From Pseudomonas protegens (GTDB lineage Bacteria; Pseudomonadota; Gammaproteobacteria; Pseudomonadales; Pseudomonadaceae), in NCBI RefSeq assembly GCF_003363755.1, contig NZ_CP031396.1, positions 4,372,501 to 4,436,500 on the forward strand: a stretch of 64,000 nt of DNA, written 5' to 3'. This document shows, piece after piece, positions 1-13,379 of the stretch (within the stretch, counting starts at the first letter, position 1; each line of letters opens with the position of its first letter). The translations under genes and the position numbers were made by a program. The notes below the pieces were generated by a model. It saw only the letters and a program-made list of their open reading frames with translations, did no database searches and was not told the origin of the DNA.

Positions 1-226
<226 letters not shown>

Positions 227-349
227 ATCGACGACATCAGCTGCTTCATAAGCTCCCACACGAATTGCTTGATTCATTGAAGAAGACGATAGAAGCAGCT
301 TTAAGCTCCAAGCTGATAGCTCCAAGCTAACAGTTACAAGCTCGAAATT

Positions 350-426
<77 letters not shown>

Positions 427-436
427 ATTTTGTTAT

Positions 437-512
437 GGGGCCATAGCTCAGCTGGGAGAGCGCCTGCCTTGCACGCAGGAGGTCAGCGGTTCGATCCCGC
501 TTGGCTCCACCA
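437..512 (+). tRNA. tRNA-Ala (TGC anticodon)
   Basis: A 76-nt tRNA beginning GGGGCCATAGCTCAG with an encoded CCA end. The anticodon TGC is at 470-472 in the loop CTTGCAC, and the T loop reads TTCGATC. It lies 10 nt after tRNA-Ile in the rRNA spacer, and both are matured from the rRNA transcript. Confidence 0.98.
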
Positions 513-581
513 TAAACTGCTTCTGAAAGCTTAGAAATGAGCATTCTGCTTGAATGTTGATTTCTAGTCTTTTGATTAGAT

Positions 582-592
582 CGTTCTTTAAA
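582..592 (+). promoter_or_regulatory. boxA-like antitermination site in 16S-23S spacer
   Basis: The sequence GTTCTTTAAAA at about 583-592 closely resembles the boxA element (TGCTCTTTAAAA) bound by NusB/NusE for rRNA antitermination and processing. It lies 150 nt before 23S, as expected. The rest of the spacer between tRNA-Ala and 23S shows no gene. Confidence 0.65.
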
Positions 593-716
593 AATTTGGG
601 TATGTGATAGAAAGATAGACTGAACGTTACTTTCACTGGTAACGGATCAGGCTAAGGTAAAATTTGTGAGTTAAATTGCAAATTTTCGGCGAATGTCGTC
701 TTCATAGTATAACCAG

Positions 717-733
717 ATTGCTTGGGGTTATAT

Positions 734-737
<4 letters not shown>
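717..737 (+). other. 5' arm of 23S rRNA processing stem
   Basis: This stretch is complementary, over about 20 bases with one bulge, to 3618-3639 just after the 23S 3' end. The two arms base-pair to loop out 23S rRNA, giving the double-stranded substrate for RNase III maturation. The pairing is seen directly; the role follows from other bacterial rRNA operons. Confidence 0.75.
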
Positions 738-3624
<2,887 letters not shown>

Positions 3625-3764
3625 TATAACACCCAAGCAATTTGCTTAAGAAGCGAGTTGCGGTGTGTGAAGACGAAACAAACCGAAAGTTTGCACAACA
3701 CACAAATCTATTACATACCCATTCGCTGGCACGTTGCACAAGCAACGGACTGGCTACCGAATTT

Positions 3765-3880
3765 CTTGACGACCATAGAGCGTTGGAACCACCTGATCCC
3801 ATCCCGAACTCAGAAGTGAAACGATGCATCGCCGATGGTAGTGTGGGGTTTCCCCATGTGAGAGTAGGTCATCGTCAAGA
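3765..3880 (+). rRNA. rrf: 5S ribosomal RNA
   Basis: A 116-nt 5S rRNA with the conserved loop sequences CCCGAACTCAGAAGTGAAAC and GATGGTAGTGTGGGG. The terminal stem is CTTGACGA paired with TCGTCAAG. It follows 23S after a spacer of about 140 nt and is followed directly by the operon terminator. Confidence 0.96.
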
Positions 3881-3890
3881 TTAAATTCCG

Positions 3891-3927
3891 AAACCCCAAT
3901 TGCGAAAGCAATTGGGGTTTTGTTTTT
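3891..3927 (+). terminator. Rho-independent terminator of the rRNA operon
   Basis: A perfect 13-bp inverted repeat (AAACCCCAATTGC / GCAATTGGGGTTT) closes a GAAA tetraloop and is followed by a T-rich tract. It ends the rRNA transcript. The 120 bases after it, up to recC, show no clear gene. Confidence 0.95.
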
Positions 3928-4043
3928 GCGCGGAGAAAAGCTGCAGCGGTTTCTCTTGTGCTGTTTGCTCGCTCCGGCTGCCACCACCCCGTGACAGTGC
4001 TAAGGTTCCGGCCTAGCTTTTTGTATTCTCCAAGGAAGCCCTT

Positions 4044-7000
4044 ATGCCGGACGCCTCGTCCCTCACCCCAGGTTTTATGGTGGTTCACGGTAACCGCCTG
4101 GACGAGTTGCGCAGCCTGGTGGTCAGCTGGATGCGGCGCTACCCGCTGGCTCCTCTGGAAAATGAAATCGCCCTGGTGCAGAGCAATGGCATCGCGCAAT
4201 GGCTGAAGTTGGCCCTGGCTGAAGATCCTGAAGAGGACGACTCCGGCGGTTGCGGTATTGCCGCCGCCATCGATGTGCAATTGCCTGGCAGCTTCATGTG
4301 GCAGCTTTATCGCCTGGTATTGGGACGCGATGAAATCCCGCCTAAATCCCTTTTGGACAAAGCCCCGCTGACCTGGCGTCTGATGCGCCTGCTGCCAGAA
4401 CTGATCGATGAGCCCCACTTCGAACCCCTGCAGCGCTTCCTGACCCACGACAGTGATTTGCGTAAACGCTACCAGCTGGCAGAGCGCCTTGCCGACCTGT
4501 TCGACCAGTACCAGGTCTATCGGGCCGATTGGCTGGAGGACTGGGCCGCTGGACGCCATTCACTGCGTAACGTTCGTGGCGAAGCCAAAGCCCTGACCCC
4601 GGCCAACTGCTGGCAAGCCGAACTGTGGCGAGCACTGCTTCTGGATGTGGGTACCGAAGGCATGGCCCAGAGCCGAGCCGGAGTCCACCAACGCTTTATC
4701 GAGCGGATCAATAACCTGGATCAAGCCCCTGCTGGCCTGCCGTCACGGGTGATCGTTTTCGGTATTTCTTCCTTGCCGGCCCAGGCCTTGGAGGCTTTGG
4801 CCGGATTGGCCCGTTTCAGCCAAGTCCTTCTCTGTGTGCACAACCCCTGTCGCCATCACTGGGCGGATATCGTTGCCGACAAGGATCTGCTGCGCCATCA
4901 GTACAAACGCCAGGCGCGCAAAGCCGGTATGCCACTGGCCCTGGACCCGCAAACCCTGCACCAGCATGCCCATCCGTTGCTGGCCGCCTGGGGCAAGCAG
5001 GGCCGTGACTACATCAACCTGCTGGACAGCTACGACGACCCCAACAGTTATCGCGCGGCTTTCCGCGATGGCCGCATCGACCTGTTCAGCGACAGCCAGC
5101 CACGCACCATGCTTCAGCAGCTGCAGGACGATATCCTCGAGCTGCGTCCCCTCAACGAGACTCGCGAACTGTGGCCCGAAGTCGATCTCCAGCAGGACCA
5201 GTCGATCCGTTTTCACATTGCTCACAGTGCCCAGCGCGAGGTGGAAATCCTCCACGACCAGCTCCTGGCACGCTTCAGCGCCGAGCCCGACCTGCGGCCT
5301 CGCGATGTGATCGTCATGGTCCCCGACATCGACAGCTACGCCCCGCATATCCGTGCGGTATTCGGCCAGTTGGAGCGTGATGACCGACGTTTCATTCCCT
5401 TTACCCTCACCGACCAGGGACAGCGCGGTCGCGACCCGTTGCTGATCGCCGTCGAACACCTGCTCAAACTCCCGGACAGCCGCTTCCCGGTCAGTGAGAT
5501 TCTCGACCTGCTGGACGTCCCGGCATTGCGTGCGCGTTTTGGTGTCGATGAAGCCGACCTGCCCACCTTGCACCGCTGGATCGAAGGTGCCGGCATCCGT
5601 TGGGGCATGAACGCCGAACAACGTGCCGAATTGGGACTGCCCCAGGAGCTTGAGCAAAACAGCTGGCGTTTCGGCCTGCGCCGAATGCTCCTGGGATATG
5701 CGGTCGGCCGCTCCGATGCCTGCGACGGCATTGAGCCTTATGACGAAATCGGCGGCCTGGATGCCGCGCTGATCGGCCCCTTGGTCGCACTGCTGGATGC
5801 CCTGCAGATCGCCTACCAGCAACTCACCCAGCCTGCTGTGCCAGCCCAATGGGGCGAGCGCCTGCAGCACTTGCTGGAACAGTTCTTCCTGGCTAGCACC
5901 GAGCATGACGATTACCTGTTGGGCCAGCTCGAGGACCTTCGGGAAAACTGGCTGGAAACCTGCGACTCCGTCGGTCTGCAAGATCAATTGCCCCTGACCG
6001 TGGTGCGTGAAGCCTGGCTGGCGGGCCTTGATCAGGGCCGCTTGTCCCAGCGCTTCCTCGCCGGCGCCGTGAATTTCTGCACCCTGATGCCGATGCGCGC
6101 AATCCCCTTCAAGCTGGTGTGCCTGCTGGGCATGAATGACGGTGACTATCCACGGGCGCAACCGCCTCTGGACTTCGACCTGATGGGCAGCGACTACCGC
6201 CCCGGCGACCGTTCCCGACGCGAAGATGACCGCTATCTGCTGCTCGAAGCGTTGCTCTCAGCCCGGGACCAACTCTATGTCAGTTGGGTTGGCCGCAGCA
6301 TCCGCGATAACAGCGAACGGCCTGCCTCGGTGCTGATCGGCCAGTTGCGCGATCATCTGGCCGGCGGCTGGCGATTGGCCGATGCGCAGCAATCCCTGCT
6401 CGAGGCCCTGACCCAGGAGCACCCGCTGCAGCCCTTCAGTGCCCGCTACTTTCATGACAATGACGTCCTGTTCAGTTACGCCCGGGAGTGGCAGGTATTG
6501 CATCAGGCCCCGGCAGAAACCGGCACCACCGAACGCCTTGAGCCTTATGTACAGGAGGAGCCCTTGAGCCTGGCCCAGTTGCAAGATTTTCTGCGCAACC
6601 CGGTACGGCACTTTTTCAGCCAACGGCTCAAGGTGTTTTTTGAAGCCATGGAAGCACCACTGGCTGACGAGGAGCCCTTTGTCCTCGACGCCCTGCAACG
6701 CTACAGCCTCAGCGACAGCTTGCTGGAGGCCGCATTGAGTGATGCCGCACACCCGGATCAGGCCTTGCAGGCCCAGGCGCAAAGGCTGCAAGCCAGCGGC
6801 CTGTTGCCCATGGCCGGTTTCGGCGAGTGCCTGCAACGCGAACTCATGGAACCCCTGCCGGACTTGTTGCAGCGCTACCGGCAACTGCTGGATCTGTGGC
6901 CAACCCCGGTTACCAGTGCATTGCCTGTCAGCCTGGAATTGCAGGGCGTGCGCCTGGAAGGCTGGTTGAGCCACCTGCATCAACGGGCGGATGGCGGACT

Positions 7001-7496
7001 ATTGGCCGTGACCACCATTCCCAACGGCATAGGTTCGCTCAAAACCCGCAAATGGCACCGCTTGATCAAGCCCTGGATCAACCATCTGCTGGCCTGCGCC
7101 AGCGGTTACTCCCTGACCACTGCGTTGGTGGCCAGCGATGACAGCCTGCTGTTACCGCCGTTGGAACAGGATCAGGCTCGGGCGATCCTCGGCAATCTGC
7201 TGCTGGCCTGGCAATCGGGTATGCGGCAGCCATTGCCGGTGGCCGTCAAGACTGCCTTCGCCTGGCTGGCCCAGACCGATCCTGACAAAGCCGCTGCCGC
7301 GGCCCGCAAGACCTACGATGGCGATGGCCAGAACAGTGAAGGCGAGCGTCGAGAAAGTCCGGCATTGGCTCGGCAATTCGCCGACTACAACGCCCTGATC
7401 GCTGATGAAACCTTCAGCGGCTGGGCCGAGACACTCTATCGCCCCCTGCTGGACGCCCCCTGGCGTTCAGCCCTCGGCGAGGAGGCCGGCGCATGA
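4044..7496 (+). CDS. recC: Exodeoxyribonuclease V subunit gamma (RecC)
   Basis: RecC is the Chi-recognising scaffold subunit of the RecBCD helicase-nuclease that processes double-strand breaks for RecA-mediated repair. The 1150-residue product is close to the E. coli length (about 1120). It starts with the family-typical segment FMVVHGNRLDELRSLVVSW and shows the helicase-like but degenerate N-terminal half, without a Walker A motif, and the nuclease-fold C-terminal half. The ATG at 4044 is preceded by AAGGA. The stop overlaps the recB start by 4 bases (ATGA), so the two are translationally coupled. Operon order recC-recB-recD is normal for Pseudomonas. Chi binding is inferred from the family. 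Confidence 0.97.
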   Translation: MPDASSLTPGFMVVHGNRLDELRSLVVSWMRRYPLAPLENEIALVQSNGIAQWLKLALAEDPEEDDSGGCGIAAAIDVQLPGSFMWQLYRLVLGRDEIPPKSLLDKAPLTWRLMRLLPELIDEPHFEPLQRFLTHDSDLRKRYQLAERLADLFDQYQVYRADWLEDWAAGRHSLRNVRGEAKALTPANCWQAELWRALLLDVGTEGMAQSRAGVHQRFIERINNLDQAPAGLPSRVIVFGISSLPAQALEALAGLARFSQVLLCVHNPCRHHWADIVADKDLLRHQYKRQARKAGMPLALDPQTLHQHAHPLLAAWGKQGRDYINLLDSYDDPNSYRAAFRDGRIDLFSDSQPRTMLQQLQDDILELRPLNETRELWPEVDLQQDQSIRFHIAHSAQREVEILHDQLLARFSAEPDLRPRDVIVMVPDIDSYAPHIRAVFGQLERDDRRFIPFTLTDQGQRGRDPLLIAVEHLLKLPDSRFPVSEILDLLDVPALRARFGVDEADLPTLHRWIEGAGIRWGMNAEQRAELGLPQELEQNSWRFGLRRMLLGYAVGRSDACDGIEPYDEIGGLDAALIGPLVALLDALQIAYQQLTQPAVPAQWGERLQHLLEQFFLASTEHDDYLLGQLEDLRENWLETCDSVGLQDQLPLTVVREAWLAGLDQGRLSQRFLAGAVNFCTLMPMRAIPFKLVCLLGMNDGDYPRAQPPLDFDLMGSDYRPGDRSRREDDRYLLLEALLSARDQLYVSWVGRSIRDNSERPASVLIGQLRDHLAGGWRLADAQQSLLEALTQEHPLQPFSARYFHDNDVLFSYAREWQVLHQAPAETGTTERLEPYVQEEPLSLAQLQDFLRNPVRHFFSQRLKVFFEAMEAPLADEEPFVLDALQRYSLSDSLLEAALSDAAHPDQALQAQAQRLQASGLLPMAGFGECLQRELMEPLPDLLQRYRQLLDLWPTPVTSALPVSLELQGVRLEGWLSHLHQRADGGLLAVTTIPNGIGSLKTRKWHRLIKPWINHLLACASGYSLTTALVASDDSLLLPPLEQDQARAILGNLLLAWQSGMRQPLPVAVKTAFAWLAQTDPDKAAAAARKTYDGDGQNSEGERRESPALARQFADYNALIADETFSGWAETLYRPLLDAPWRSALGEEAGA

Positions 7497-10400
7497 CTCA
7501 ACAAGTCCCTCTGGCCCTGGCCTTCCCGCTACGGGGTAGCCAACTGATCGAGGCCAGTGCCGGCACCGGCAAGACCTTCACCATCTCCGCGCTCTATCTG
7601 CGTCTGGTGCTGGGCCACGGTGGCGAGTCCGCAGGCTTTGGTCGCGAATTGCTGCCACCGCAGATCCTGGTGGTGACCTTTACCGATGCGGCCACCAAGG
7701 AGTTGCGCGAACGCATCCGCACCCGTCTGGCGGAGGCCGCACGCTTCTTCCGTGACGAAACCAGCGCCCCCGACAGCCTGATCGTCGAGCTGCGGGAGCA
7801 GTACTCCGCCGAACAATGGGCCGCCTGCGCCAACCGCCTGGACATCGCCGCGCAGTGGATGGATGAGGCTGCCGTCTCCACCATTCACAGCTGGTGCCAA
7901 CGCATGCTCCGCGAGCACGCTTTCGACAGCGGCAGCCTGTTTACCCAGACCCTGGAGACCGACCACAGCGATCTGCTGGGGCAGGTGCTGCGTGATTACT
8001 GGCGCTTGTTCTGCTATCCGATGCAGGGCGATGCGCTCAACTGGGTGCGCTCCAACTGGGTCGGCCCGGCCCAATTGCTGCCCCGGGTGCGGGCGATGTT
8101 CGGCAGCGAGCGTCGTGAGCCGTCGGAACAGACCCCCAGTGAATTGATCGAAGCCTGTCTGCAGGAGCGTCGGGAAGCGCTGGTGCAGCTCAAGGCGCCC
8201 TGGCGGCAATGGGCGGTGGAGTTGCGGGAGATCTGTCTGCAAGGCGTTGCCAGCAAGAGTGTCGACGGCCGCAAGATGCAGGCTCGTTTCTTCGAGCCCT
8301 GGTTTGAAAAGATCACGGCCTGGGCCGAGGACGAATCCGTTGAGCAGTTGGATATTGGCACCGGCTTCACCCGCCTGACCCCAGACGGAATGAGCGAGGC
8401 CTGGAAAGGTGAAGCTCCGCAGCACCCGGGGCTCGATGCCATGGCTGGACTCAAGGCCAGCCTCGACGCCTTGCCCAGCCCGGACGCCGCGGTCCTGCAG
8501 CATGCTGCGCAGTGGGTCGGTGCGCGTTTTGAAGAAGAGAAGCGTCGCCGCGCCGAAATGGGCTTTGACGATATGTTGCTGCGTCTGGACAGCGCCCTGC
8601 AAAGCGACGGCGGCGAGCGCCTGGCGACTTTGATCCGCGAGCAGTTTCCGGTGGCCCTGATCGACGAGTTCCAGGACACCGATCCGGTGCAGTACCGGAT
8701 CTTCGAAAGCATCTACCGCATCGAGGCCAACGACCCCGAAACCGGGCTGTTCCTGATTGGCGACCCCAAACAAGCGATCTACGCCTTCCGTGGCGCCGAC
8801 ATCTACACCTACCTGCGGGCCCGCCAGGCCACAGCGGGACGCTTGCATACCCTGGGCACCAACTTTCGTTCCAGCCAGGCCATGGTCAGTGCGGTCAACC
8901 ATGTGTTCCTGCAAGCCGAACAGCGCCAGCAAGGGCAGGGGGCCTTCCTGTTTCGCGAAGAGGATGGCGAGAATCCGGTGCCCTTCCTGGCGGTAGCCGC
9001 TCAGGGCCGCAAGGAGCGCCTGCAGGTGGATGGCCAAGCGGTGCCAGCGCTGAACTTCTGGCAACTGCCTTCGGAGCAACCGCTGTCCGGGGCCCAGTAT
9101 CGTCAGCAGCAGGCCGCGGCCTGTGCCAGTGCCATTGTCGATCTGCTCAATGGCGGTCAGCAGGGGCGCAGTGGTTTTGCCCGCGATCAGCAGGAACTCA
9201 AGGGGTTGTTGCCGGCGGATATCGCCATTCTGGTCCGCGACGGCAAGGAGGCCCAGGCGGTGCGCGGTGAACTGGCCGCCCGCGGGGTGCGCAGCGTGTA
9301 TCTCTCGGACAAGGACTCGGTGTTCGCCGCCCAGGAAGCCCGGGACCTGCTGGTGTGGCTCAAGGCTTGCGCCGAACCGGATGTGGAGCGTCCGCTGCGG
9401 GCCGCCCTGGCCTCCCTGACCCTGAACCTGTCCCTGGTGGAACTGGAGCGGCTGAACCAGGACGAATTGGCCTGGGAAGCCCGAGTCATGCAGTTCCGCG
9501 GATACCGCACGATCTGGCGCAGCCAGGGCGTGCTGCCGATGCTCCGACGCTTGCTCCATGACTTCCAACTGCCCCAGGCGCTGATGGCCCGCAGCGACGG
9601 CGAGCGGGTGCTGACCAACCTCCTGCACCTGTCTGAGTTGTTGCAGCAAAACGCTGCGGAACTGGACGGTGAGCAGGCACTGATCCGCCATCTGGCCGAG
9701 CATCTGGCGTTGTCCGGGCAGGCCGGTGAAGAGCAGATCCTGCGCCTGGAAAGCGACGAGCAACTGGTCAAGGTGGTGACCATCCACAAGTCCAAGGGCC
9801 TGGAATACCCCTTGGTGTTCCTGCCCTTCATCTGCTCCACCAAACCGGTGGATGGCAGTCGCCTGCCGCTGCATTACCACGATGCTGCCGGTAAGGCCCA
9901 GGTCAGTTTGCGACCGACGCCGGAGCTGATCGCCCAAGCCGATGAGGAACGTCTGGCGGAAGATCTGCGTCTGCTCTACGTGGCCCTGACCCGGGCCCAG
10001 CATGCCTGCTGGCTGGGAGTGGCCGATCTCAAGCGCGGCAACCACAGCAGCTCGGTGTTGCACTTGTCGGCCCTGGGCTACCTGCTTGGCGGCGGTGCCC
10101 TGTTGGGCGAGTCCAAGGGATTGCTGCGCTGGCTCCTGGACTTGCAGCAAGGCTGTGAGGCCATCGGTGTCAGCGAGCTGCCTGCGGCCGATGACCAGCG
10201 CTTTTACCCGCCGCGCAATGACGCCAGGCTGCTGGCCCCGTTACAGCCGATTCGACGGGCGGCGGAGAACTGGTGGATCGCCTCCTACAGTGCCTTGCGC
10301 ATCAGCGATACCTTGGGCAGCGGTAGCACCGAAGCACCGGAAAATCCCCAGGCACAGAAGCTCTTCGACGATGAGCGGCTGGACCCCGAGGCCCCTCGGG

Positions 10401-11185
10401 AAGTCGTCGCCAGTGGTGGTGATATTCACCGGTTTCCCCGGGGCCCGAACCCCGGCACCTTCCTCCACGGTCTGCTGGAATGGGCCGGGGAGGAGGGTTT
10501 TGCCGCCGCCCCCGCGGTGATCGAGGATGCCATCGCCCGCCGTTGCAATCGTCGCGGCTGGCAAGGCTGGATTTTGACCCTCAGCGATTGGCTGCAGCAC
10601 TTGTTGCAGGCGTCCCTGCCTGTGGGGGATGGGCAACCGCCAGTGGTGCTGGGGCGACTGACCCAGTACCGGGTCGAAATGGAGTTCTGGTTTGCCAGCC
10701 ACAAGGTCGACGTGCTCAAGCTCGACGAGCTGGTGCGCCAGCAGACCCACCAGGGCGCGCCTCGGGTCACCGCCGAGCCGGTGCTGCTCAATGGCATGTT
10801 CAAGGGCTTCATCGACCTGACATTCGAACATCAGGGCCGCTATTACGTGGCCGACTACAAATCCAACTGGCTGGGCGTGGACGACGCGGCCTACACCGAG
10901 CAGGCCATGGAGCAATCGATTCTCGACAACCGCTACGACCTGCAATACGTGCTCTACCTGCTGGCGCTGCATCGGCAGTTGAAGGCCCGGTTGGCGGACT
11001 ACGATTACGATCGGCACATCGGCGGCGCCTTGTACCTGTTTTTGCGTGGCAGCCGTTCCGCGAGCCAGGGCGCGTACTTTGCCCGGCCGCCACGGCAGTT
11101 GATCGAACGCCTCGACCGCATGTTCCAGGGCCAGCCCGAGCCGCCCAAGGCCGAGCCCGCCTGGGAACAGGGAGTGCTGTTATGA
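7493..11185 (+). CDS. recB: Exodeoxyribonuclease V subunit beta (RecB)
   Basis: RecB is the 3'-5' superfamily 1 helicase and the only nuclease subunit of RecBCD. The 1230-residue product has Walker A EASAGTGKT at residues 20-28 (K27), helicase motif II with D391-E392 in IDEFQDTD, and motif VI in the ALTRAQ region. The C-terminal nuclease domain keeps the catalytic DYKSN motif at about residue 1121, so both activities should be intact. The ATG overlaps the recC stop and its own TGA overlaps the recD ATG, giving a fully coupled operon. No frameshift or truncation is seen. Confidence 0.97.
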   Translation: MTQQVPLALAFPLRGSQLIEASAGTGKTFTISALYLRLVLGHGGESAGFGRELLPPQILVVTFTDAATKELRERIRTRLAEAARFFRDETSAPDSLIVELREQYSAEQWAACANRLDIAAQWMDEAAVSTIHSWCQRMLREHAFDSGSLFTQTLETDHSDLLGQVLRDYWRLFCYPMQGDALNWVRSNWVGPAQLLPRVRAMFGSERREPSEQTPSELIEACLQERREALVQLKAPWRQWAVELREICLQGVASKSVDGRKMQARFFEPWFEKITAWAEDESVEQLDIGTGFTRLTPDGMSEAWKGEAPQHPGLDAMAGLKASLDALPSPDAAVLQHAAQWVGARFEEEKRRRAEMGFDDMLLRLDSALQSDGGERLATLIREQFPVALIDEFQDTDPVQYRIFESIYRIEANDPETGLFLIGDPKQAIYAFRGADIYTYLRARQATAGRLHTLGTNFRSSQAMVSAVNHVFLQAEQRQQGQGAFLFREEDGENPVPFLAVAAQGRKERLQVDGQAVPALNFWQLPSEQPLSGAQYRQQQAAACASAIVDLLNGGQQGRSGFARDQQELKGLLPADIAILVRDGKEAQAVRGELAARGVRSVYLSDKDSVFAAQEARDLLVWLKACAEPDVERPLRAALASLTLNLSLVELERLNQDELAWEARVMQFRGYRTIWRSQGVLPMLRRLLHDFQLPQALMARSDGERVLTNLLHLSELLQQNAAELDGEQALIRHLAEHLALSGQAGEEQILRLESDEQLVKVVTIHKSKGLEYPLVFLPFICSTKPVDGSRLPLHYHDAAGKAQVSLRPTPELIAQADEERLAEDLRLLYVALTRAQHACWLGVADLKRGNHSSSVLHLSALGYLLGGGALLGESKGLLRWLLDLQQGCEAIGVSELPAADDQRFYPPRNDARLLAPLQPIRRAAENWWIASYSALRISDTLGSGSTEAPENPQAQKLFDDERLDPEAPREVVASGGDIHRFPRGPNPGTFLHGLLEWAGEEGFAAAPAVIEDAIARRCNRRGWQGWILTLSDWLQHLLQASLPVGDGQPPVVLGRLTQYRVEMEFWFASHKVDVLKLDELVRQQTHQGAPRVTAEPVLLNGMFKGFIDLTFEHQGRYYVADYKSNWLGVDDAAYTEQAMEQSILDNRYDLQYVLYLLALHRQLKARLADYDYDRHIGGALYLFLRGSRSASQGAYFARPPRQLIERLDRMFQGQPEPPKAEPAWEQGVLL

Positions 11186-13263
11186 CCCAGGATCTGTTTG
11201 CCCAGTTGGCCGAGCCGCCAGCGCCCCAGTTAGCGCTGGCGCCCCTGGCTCGCGCCGAAGACCTGCTGTTGTTGCTTGAGCGCTGGGTCGAGCGCGGCTG
11301 GCTGCGGGCCCTGGACAAGGCTTTTGTCGGCTTCCTCCATGAGCTGGACCCCGGCTGCGATCCGTTGGTGCTCATGGCCGCGGCCCTGACCAGTCACCAG
11401 TTGGGTCATGGGCATGTCTGCCTGGACCTGTTCGAAACCCTCAAGGAGCCGGACTTCGCTCTGTCGCTGCCGCCGGAAGGGGATTCGCAAGGCGGTGCCA
11501 CGGTGCTGCCTTCCCAGGTGTTGGCGAATCTGGAGGGGGCTCACTGGTGCAAGGTCCTGGCCGGCAGTCGGTTGGTGGCCCTGTCGGCTGATCACGGCGA
11601 GGCGTCCCAGCAGCGGCCGTTGGTGCTGTCCGGAAAGCGCCTGTACCTGCGGCGCTACTGGGCCTATGAACGGCGGATCGACAACGCCCTGCGCCAGCGC
11701 CTGGCGTCGACGGAAGCGACTCCGGAGAATCTGGCCCAGCGCCTGGACGGGCTGTTTGGCCCGGCCAAGGCTGCCGGGCCCATCGATTGGCAGAAACTCG
11801 CCTGTGCCCTGGCGACCCGAGGCGCCTTCAGCATCATCACCGGTGGCCCCGGCACGGGCAAAACCACCACCGTGGTGCGTCTGCTGGCGTTGCTCCAGGC
11901 CCCGGCGGTGGAGGCGCGCAAACCCTTGCGCATTCGTCTGGCGGCGCCCACTGGCAAAGCCGCGGCCCGCCTCACCGAGTCCATCAGCCTGCAAGTGCGG
12001 TCCCTGGCAGTCGCCGACGAGGTACGGGAAAAGATCCCCAGCGAGGTGACCACGGTGCACCGCTTGCTGGGCAATCGCCCGGGCACCCGGCATTTCCGCC
12101 ACCACGCCGGCAACCGCCTGCCCCTGGATGTGCTGGTGGTGGACGAAGCTTCGATGATCGACCTGGAAATGATGGCCAATCTGCTGGACGCCTTGCCCAT
12201 TCATGCCCGCCTGGTGCTGTTGGGGGACAAGGATCAACTGGCGTCGGTGGAGGCGGGGGCGGTGCTCGGTGACCTGTGTCGCGATGCCGAGGCCGGCTGG
12301 TACAACCCGCAGACTCGCGCCTGGCTGGAAGCGGTCAGCGCTGAGAACCTGGGCGCCAGCGGCTTGCAGGAAGACACCGGGCACCAGCATCCCCTGGCAC
12401 AGCAGGTGGTGATGCTGCGCCACTCCCGGCGCTTCGGCGAAGGCAGTGGCATTGGCCAGCTGGCGCGCTGGGTCAATCAACAACAGGCCGAGGAGGCCCG
12501 GCGCCTGCTGGCGGCTCGCAGCCATGCGGACTTGTACAGCCTGAGTCTCAAGGGCGAGCAGGACAGAGCCCTTGAGCGCCTGTTGCTGGAAGGCCACGGC
12601 GAGGGGCCACAAGGCTATCGGCATTACCTGAATGTGCTGCGCAGTCAGCGTCCACCCGCGGACACCGCCCTGGAAGACCGCCGCTGGACCGATTGGGCGC
12701 GCAACGTCCTGCAGGCCTTCGATCGCTTCCAGTTGCTCTGTGCCGTGCGCAAGGGGCCGTGGGGTGTCGAAGGATTGAACCTGCGGATCACCCAGGCATT
12801 GTTCAAGGCTCGGCTGATCGACAGCGACCAGCAATGGTACGAAGGTCGTCCCGTGCTGATGACCCGTAACGACTATGGTCTGGGCCTGATGAATGGCGAT
12901 ATTGGCATCGCCCTCCAGCTGCCGGAACATGAGGGGCCGCAAGCCGGGCGCCAGGTGCTGCGGGTGGCTTTCCCGCGCAACGATGGCCAGGGCGGGGTAC
13001 GCCTGGTACTGCCGAGCCGGCTCAATGACGTGGAAACGGTCTACGCCATGACCGTGCATAAGTCTCAGGGGTCGGAGTTCGCCCATACTGCGCTGATCCT
13101 GCCCGACGCCCTGAACCCGGTGCTGACCAAGGAATTGATCTATACAGGAATCACCCGGGCCAAGGATTGGTTCAGCCTGATCGAGCCTCGGGCTGGGGTG
13201 TTTGAAGAGGCGGTGCGGCGCAAGGTCAAGCGCCTTAGCGGGTTGATGCTGGAACTGGACTGA
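11182..13263 (+). CDS. recD: Exodeoxyribonuclease V subunit alpha (RecD)
   Basis: RecD is the 5'-3' helicase subunit of RecBCD. The start is taken at the ATG overlapping the recB stop, giving 693 residues; reading further upstream in this frame only crosses recB. Walker A GGPGTGKT lies at residues 221-228 and motif II is VVDEASMIDL. The C-terminal segment MTVHKSQGSEF followed by YTGITRAK is the conserved end of the 1B-type helicase core. The protein is somewhat longer than E. coli RecD (608), as in other pseudomonads. It is the last gene of recCBD. Confidence 0.97.
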   Translation: MTQDLFAQLAEPPAPQLALAPLARAEDLLLLLERWVERGWLRALDKAFVGFLHELDPGCDPLVLMAAALTSHQLGHGHVCLDLFETLKEPDFALSLPPEGDSQGGATVLPSQVLANLEGAHWCKVLAGSRLVALSADHGEASQQRPLVLSGKRLYLRRYWAYERRIDNALRQRLASTEATPENLAQRLDGLFGPAKAAGPIDWQKLACALATRGAFSIITGGPGTGKTTTVVRLLALLQAPAVEARKPLRIRLAAPTGKAAARLTESISLQVRSLAVADEVREKIPSEVTTVHRLLGNRPGTRHFRHHAGNRLPLDVLVVDEASMIDLEMMANLLDALPIHARLVLLGDKDQLASVEAGAVLGDLCRDAEAGWYNPQTRAWLEAVSAENLGASGLQEDTGHQHPLAQQVVMLRHSRRFGEGSGIGQLARWVNQQQAEEARRLLAARSHADLYSLSLKGEQDRALERLLLEGHGEGPQGYRHYLNVLRSQRPPADTALEDRRWTDWARNVLQAFDRFQLLCAVRKGPWGVEGLNLRITQALFKARLIDSDQQWYEGRPVLMTRNDYGLGLMNGDIGIALQLPEHEGPQAGRQVLRVAFPRNDGQGGVRLVLPSRLNDVETVYAMTVHKSQGSEFAHTALILPDALNPVLTKELIYTGITRAKDWFSLIEPRAGVFEEAVRRKVKRLSGLMLELD

Positions 13264-13283
13264 GCACTGCGTTGCTGTCCAGT

Positions 13284-13310
13284 GCCCAGCACCGTATTGG
13301 GGCGCTGGGC
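13284..13310 (+). terminator. Possible terminator hairpin after recD
   Basis: An inverted repeat GCCCAGC / GCTGGGC with a 13-nt loop follows the recD stop by 20 nt. No strong T tract follows, so intrinsic termination is uncertain. Confidence 0.35.
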
Positions 13311-13379
13311 TCGCTGCATTTTCCCGGGCTGTGCTATCGTTGCGGCATCATTTCCGTGAAATTCAAAGAGAATCCCTGC

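Noticed and set aside
7529..10150. Long minus-strand reading frame of 873 residues opposite recB
   Set aside because: Product is glutamine- and glycine-rich without recognisable domains, as expected from the antisense of a high-GC gene; recB carries intact helicase and nuclease motifs.
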